5,053 nucleotides of DNA from an uncultured Clostridia bacterium (GTDB lineage Bacteria > Bacillota > Clostridia > Oscillospirales > Oscillospiraceae). The notes beneath the pieces are model-generated. The model had not been told where the DNA came from, searched no databases, and worked only from the letters and a program-made list of their open reading frames with translations. Position 1 is the first letter of the stretch. Every line of letters starts with the position of its first letter. The stretch covers positions 1 through 5,053 of the forward strand of contig CAMHER010000150.1 in NCBI GenBank assembly GCA_946184215.1, read 5' to 3'. Made by a program: the position numbers and the translations under genes. Shown piece by piece: positions 4,971 to 5,053 of the stretch.

Positions 4971-4999
4971 AAAAGGCACATGATCCATGTGCCTTTTTT
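4971..4999 (+). terminator. Terminator-like hairpin between tRNA-Met and tRNA-Glu
   Basis: GGCACATG (4975-4982) pairs with CATGTGCC (4986-4993) in 8 perfect pairs, extended by A4971-4974 with T4994-4997. The loop is only ATC, and the T-run is 4994-4999. It begins at the base after the CCA end of tRNA-Met. By structure it is an intrinsic terminator, but tRNA-Glu begins 2 nt later with no room for its own promoter. It must therefore allow readthrough, or serve in processing. Confidence 0.7.
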
Positions 5000-5001
5000 C
5001 C

Positions 5002-5053
5002 GGCCCGTTGGTCAAGTGGTTAAGACACCGCCCTTTCACGGCGGTAACATGGG
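5002..5053 (+). tRNA. tRNA-Glu (anticodon TTC), 3' end outside window
   Basis: The acceptor 5' strand GGCCCGT (5002-5008) is followed by the D arm GTC/GAC (5011-5013 with 5024-5026). The anticodon stem CCGCC/GGCGG (5028-5032 with 5040-5044) surrounds loop CTTTCAC with anticodon TTC at 5035-5037. The sequence stops in the variable loop/T-stem region, so the T arm and 3' acceptor strand cannot be checked. The visible part matches bacterial tRNA-Glu very well. Confidence 0.93.

Noticed and set aside
4784..4981. Minus-strand frame of 65 codons across tRNA-Met
   Set aside because: The peptide (GSGTWIRTGDTSG-like) is the typical antisense translation of a tRNA gene and covers the tRNA promoter.

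Overview
The window reads as chromosomal DNA from a GC-rich, low-oxygen Firmicute, most likely a clostridial lineage close to Ruminococcaceae/Oscillospiraceae. This is an inference. It rests on strong AGGAGG-type ribosome binding sites, sigma-A promoters with 17-bp spacers, intrinsic terminators with U-tracts, strongly C-ending codons in the glycolytic genes, and a SpoIIQ-like M23 protein of a kind I associate with spore-forming Clostridia. No mobile element, CRISPR array or rRNA is visible.

Layout. Positions 1-522 hold the C-terminal half of a type I glyceraldehyde-3-phosphate dehydrogenase on the + strand, closed by a strong terminator (551-590). Positions 591-753 are non-coding, with several stem-loops and a possible short RNA. 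Three small, separately promoted genes then lie on the - strand: a 60-aa two-helix membrane protein (754-936), a class I SAM-dependent methyltransferase (1069-1851) and a VanZ-like membrane protein (1940-2392). A 251-bp divergent spacer (2393-2643) separates them from a full-length enolase on the + strand (2644-3945), which ends in a very strong terminator. Next comes a membrane-anchored SpoIIQ-like LytM/M23 protein (4071-4799), then a strong promoter driving an elongator tRNA-Met (4894-4970). A hairpin with a T-tract follows, and tRNA-Glu(UUC) begins 2 nt after it and is cut by the window end.

How the genes relate. GAPDH and enolase are both lower-glycolysis enzymes. They appear as single-gene transcription units, each with its own terminator, separated by about 2.1 kb carrying opposite-strand genes of unrelated or unknown role. 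The M23 protein is probably not a glycolytic partner: its start is preceded by a sequence resembling a forespore sigma-F promoter, which fits its SpoIIQ-like architecture. The most notable points are that promoter, the loss of one catalytic His in the M23 domain while the zinc ligands are kept, the terminator-like hairpin squeezed between two tRNA genes, and a possible small RNA just after the GAPDH terminator. I do not see a clearly new defence or mobile system here.
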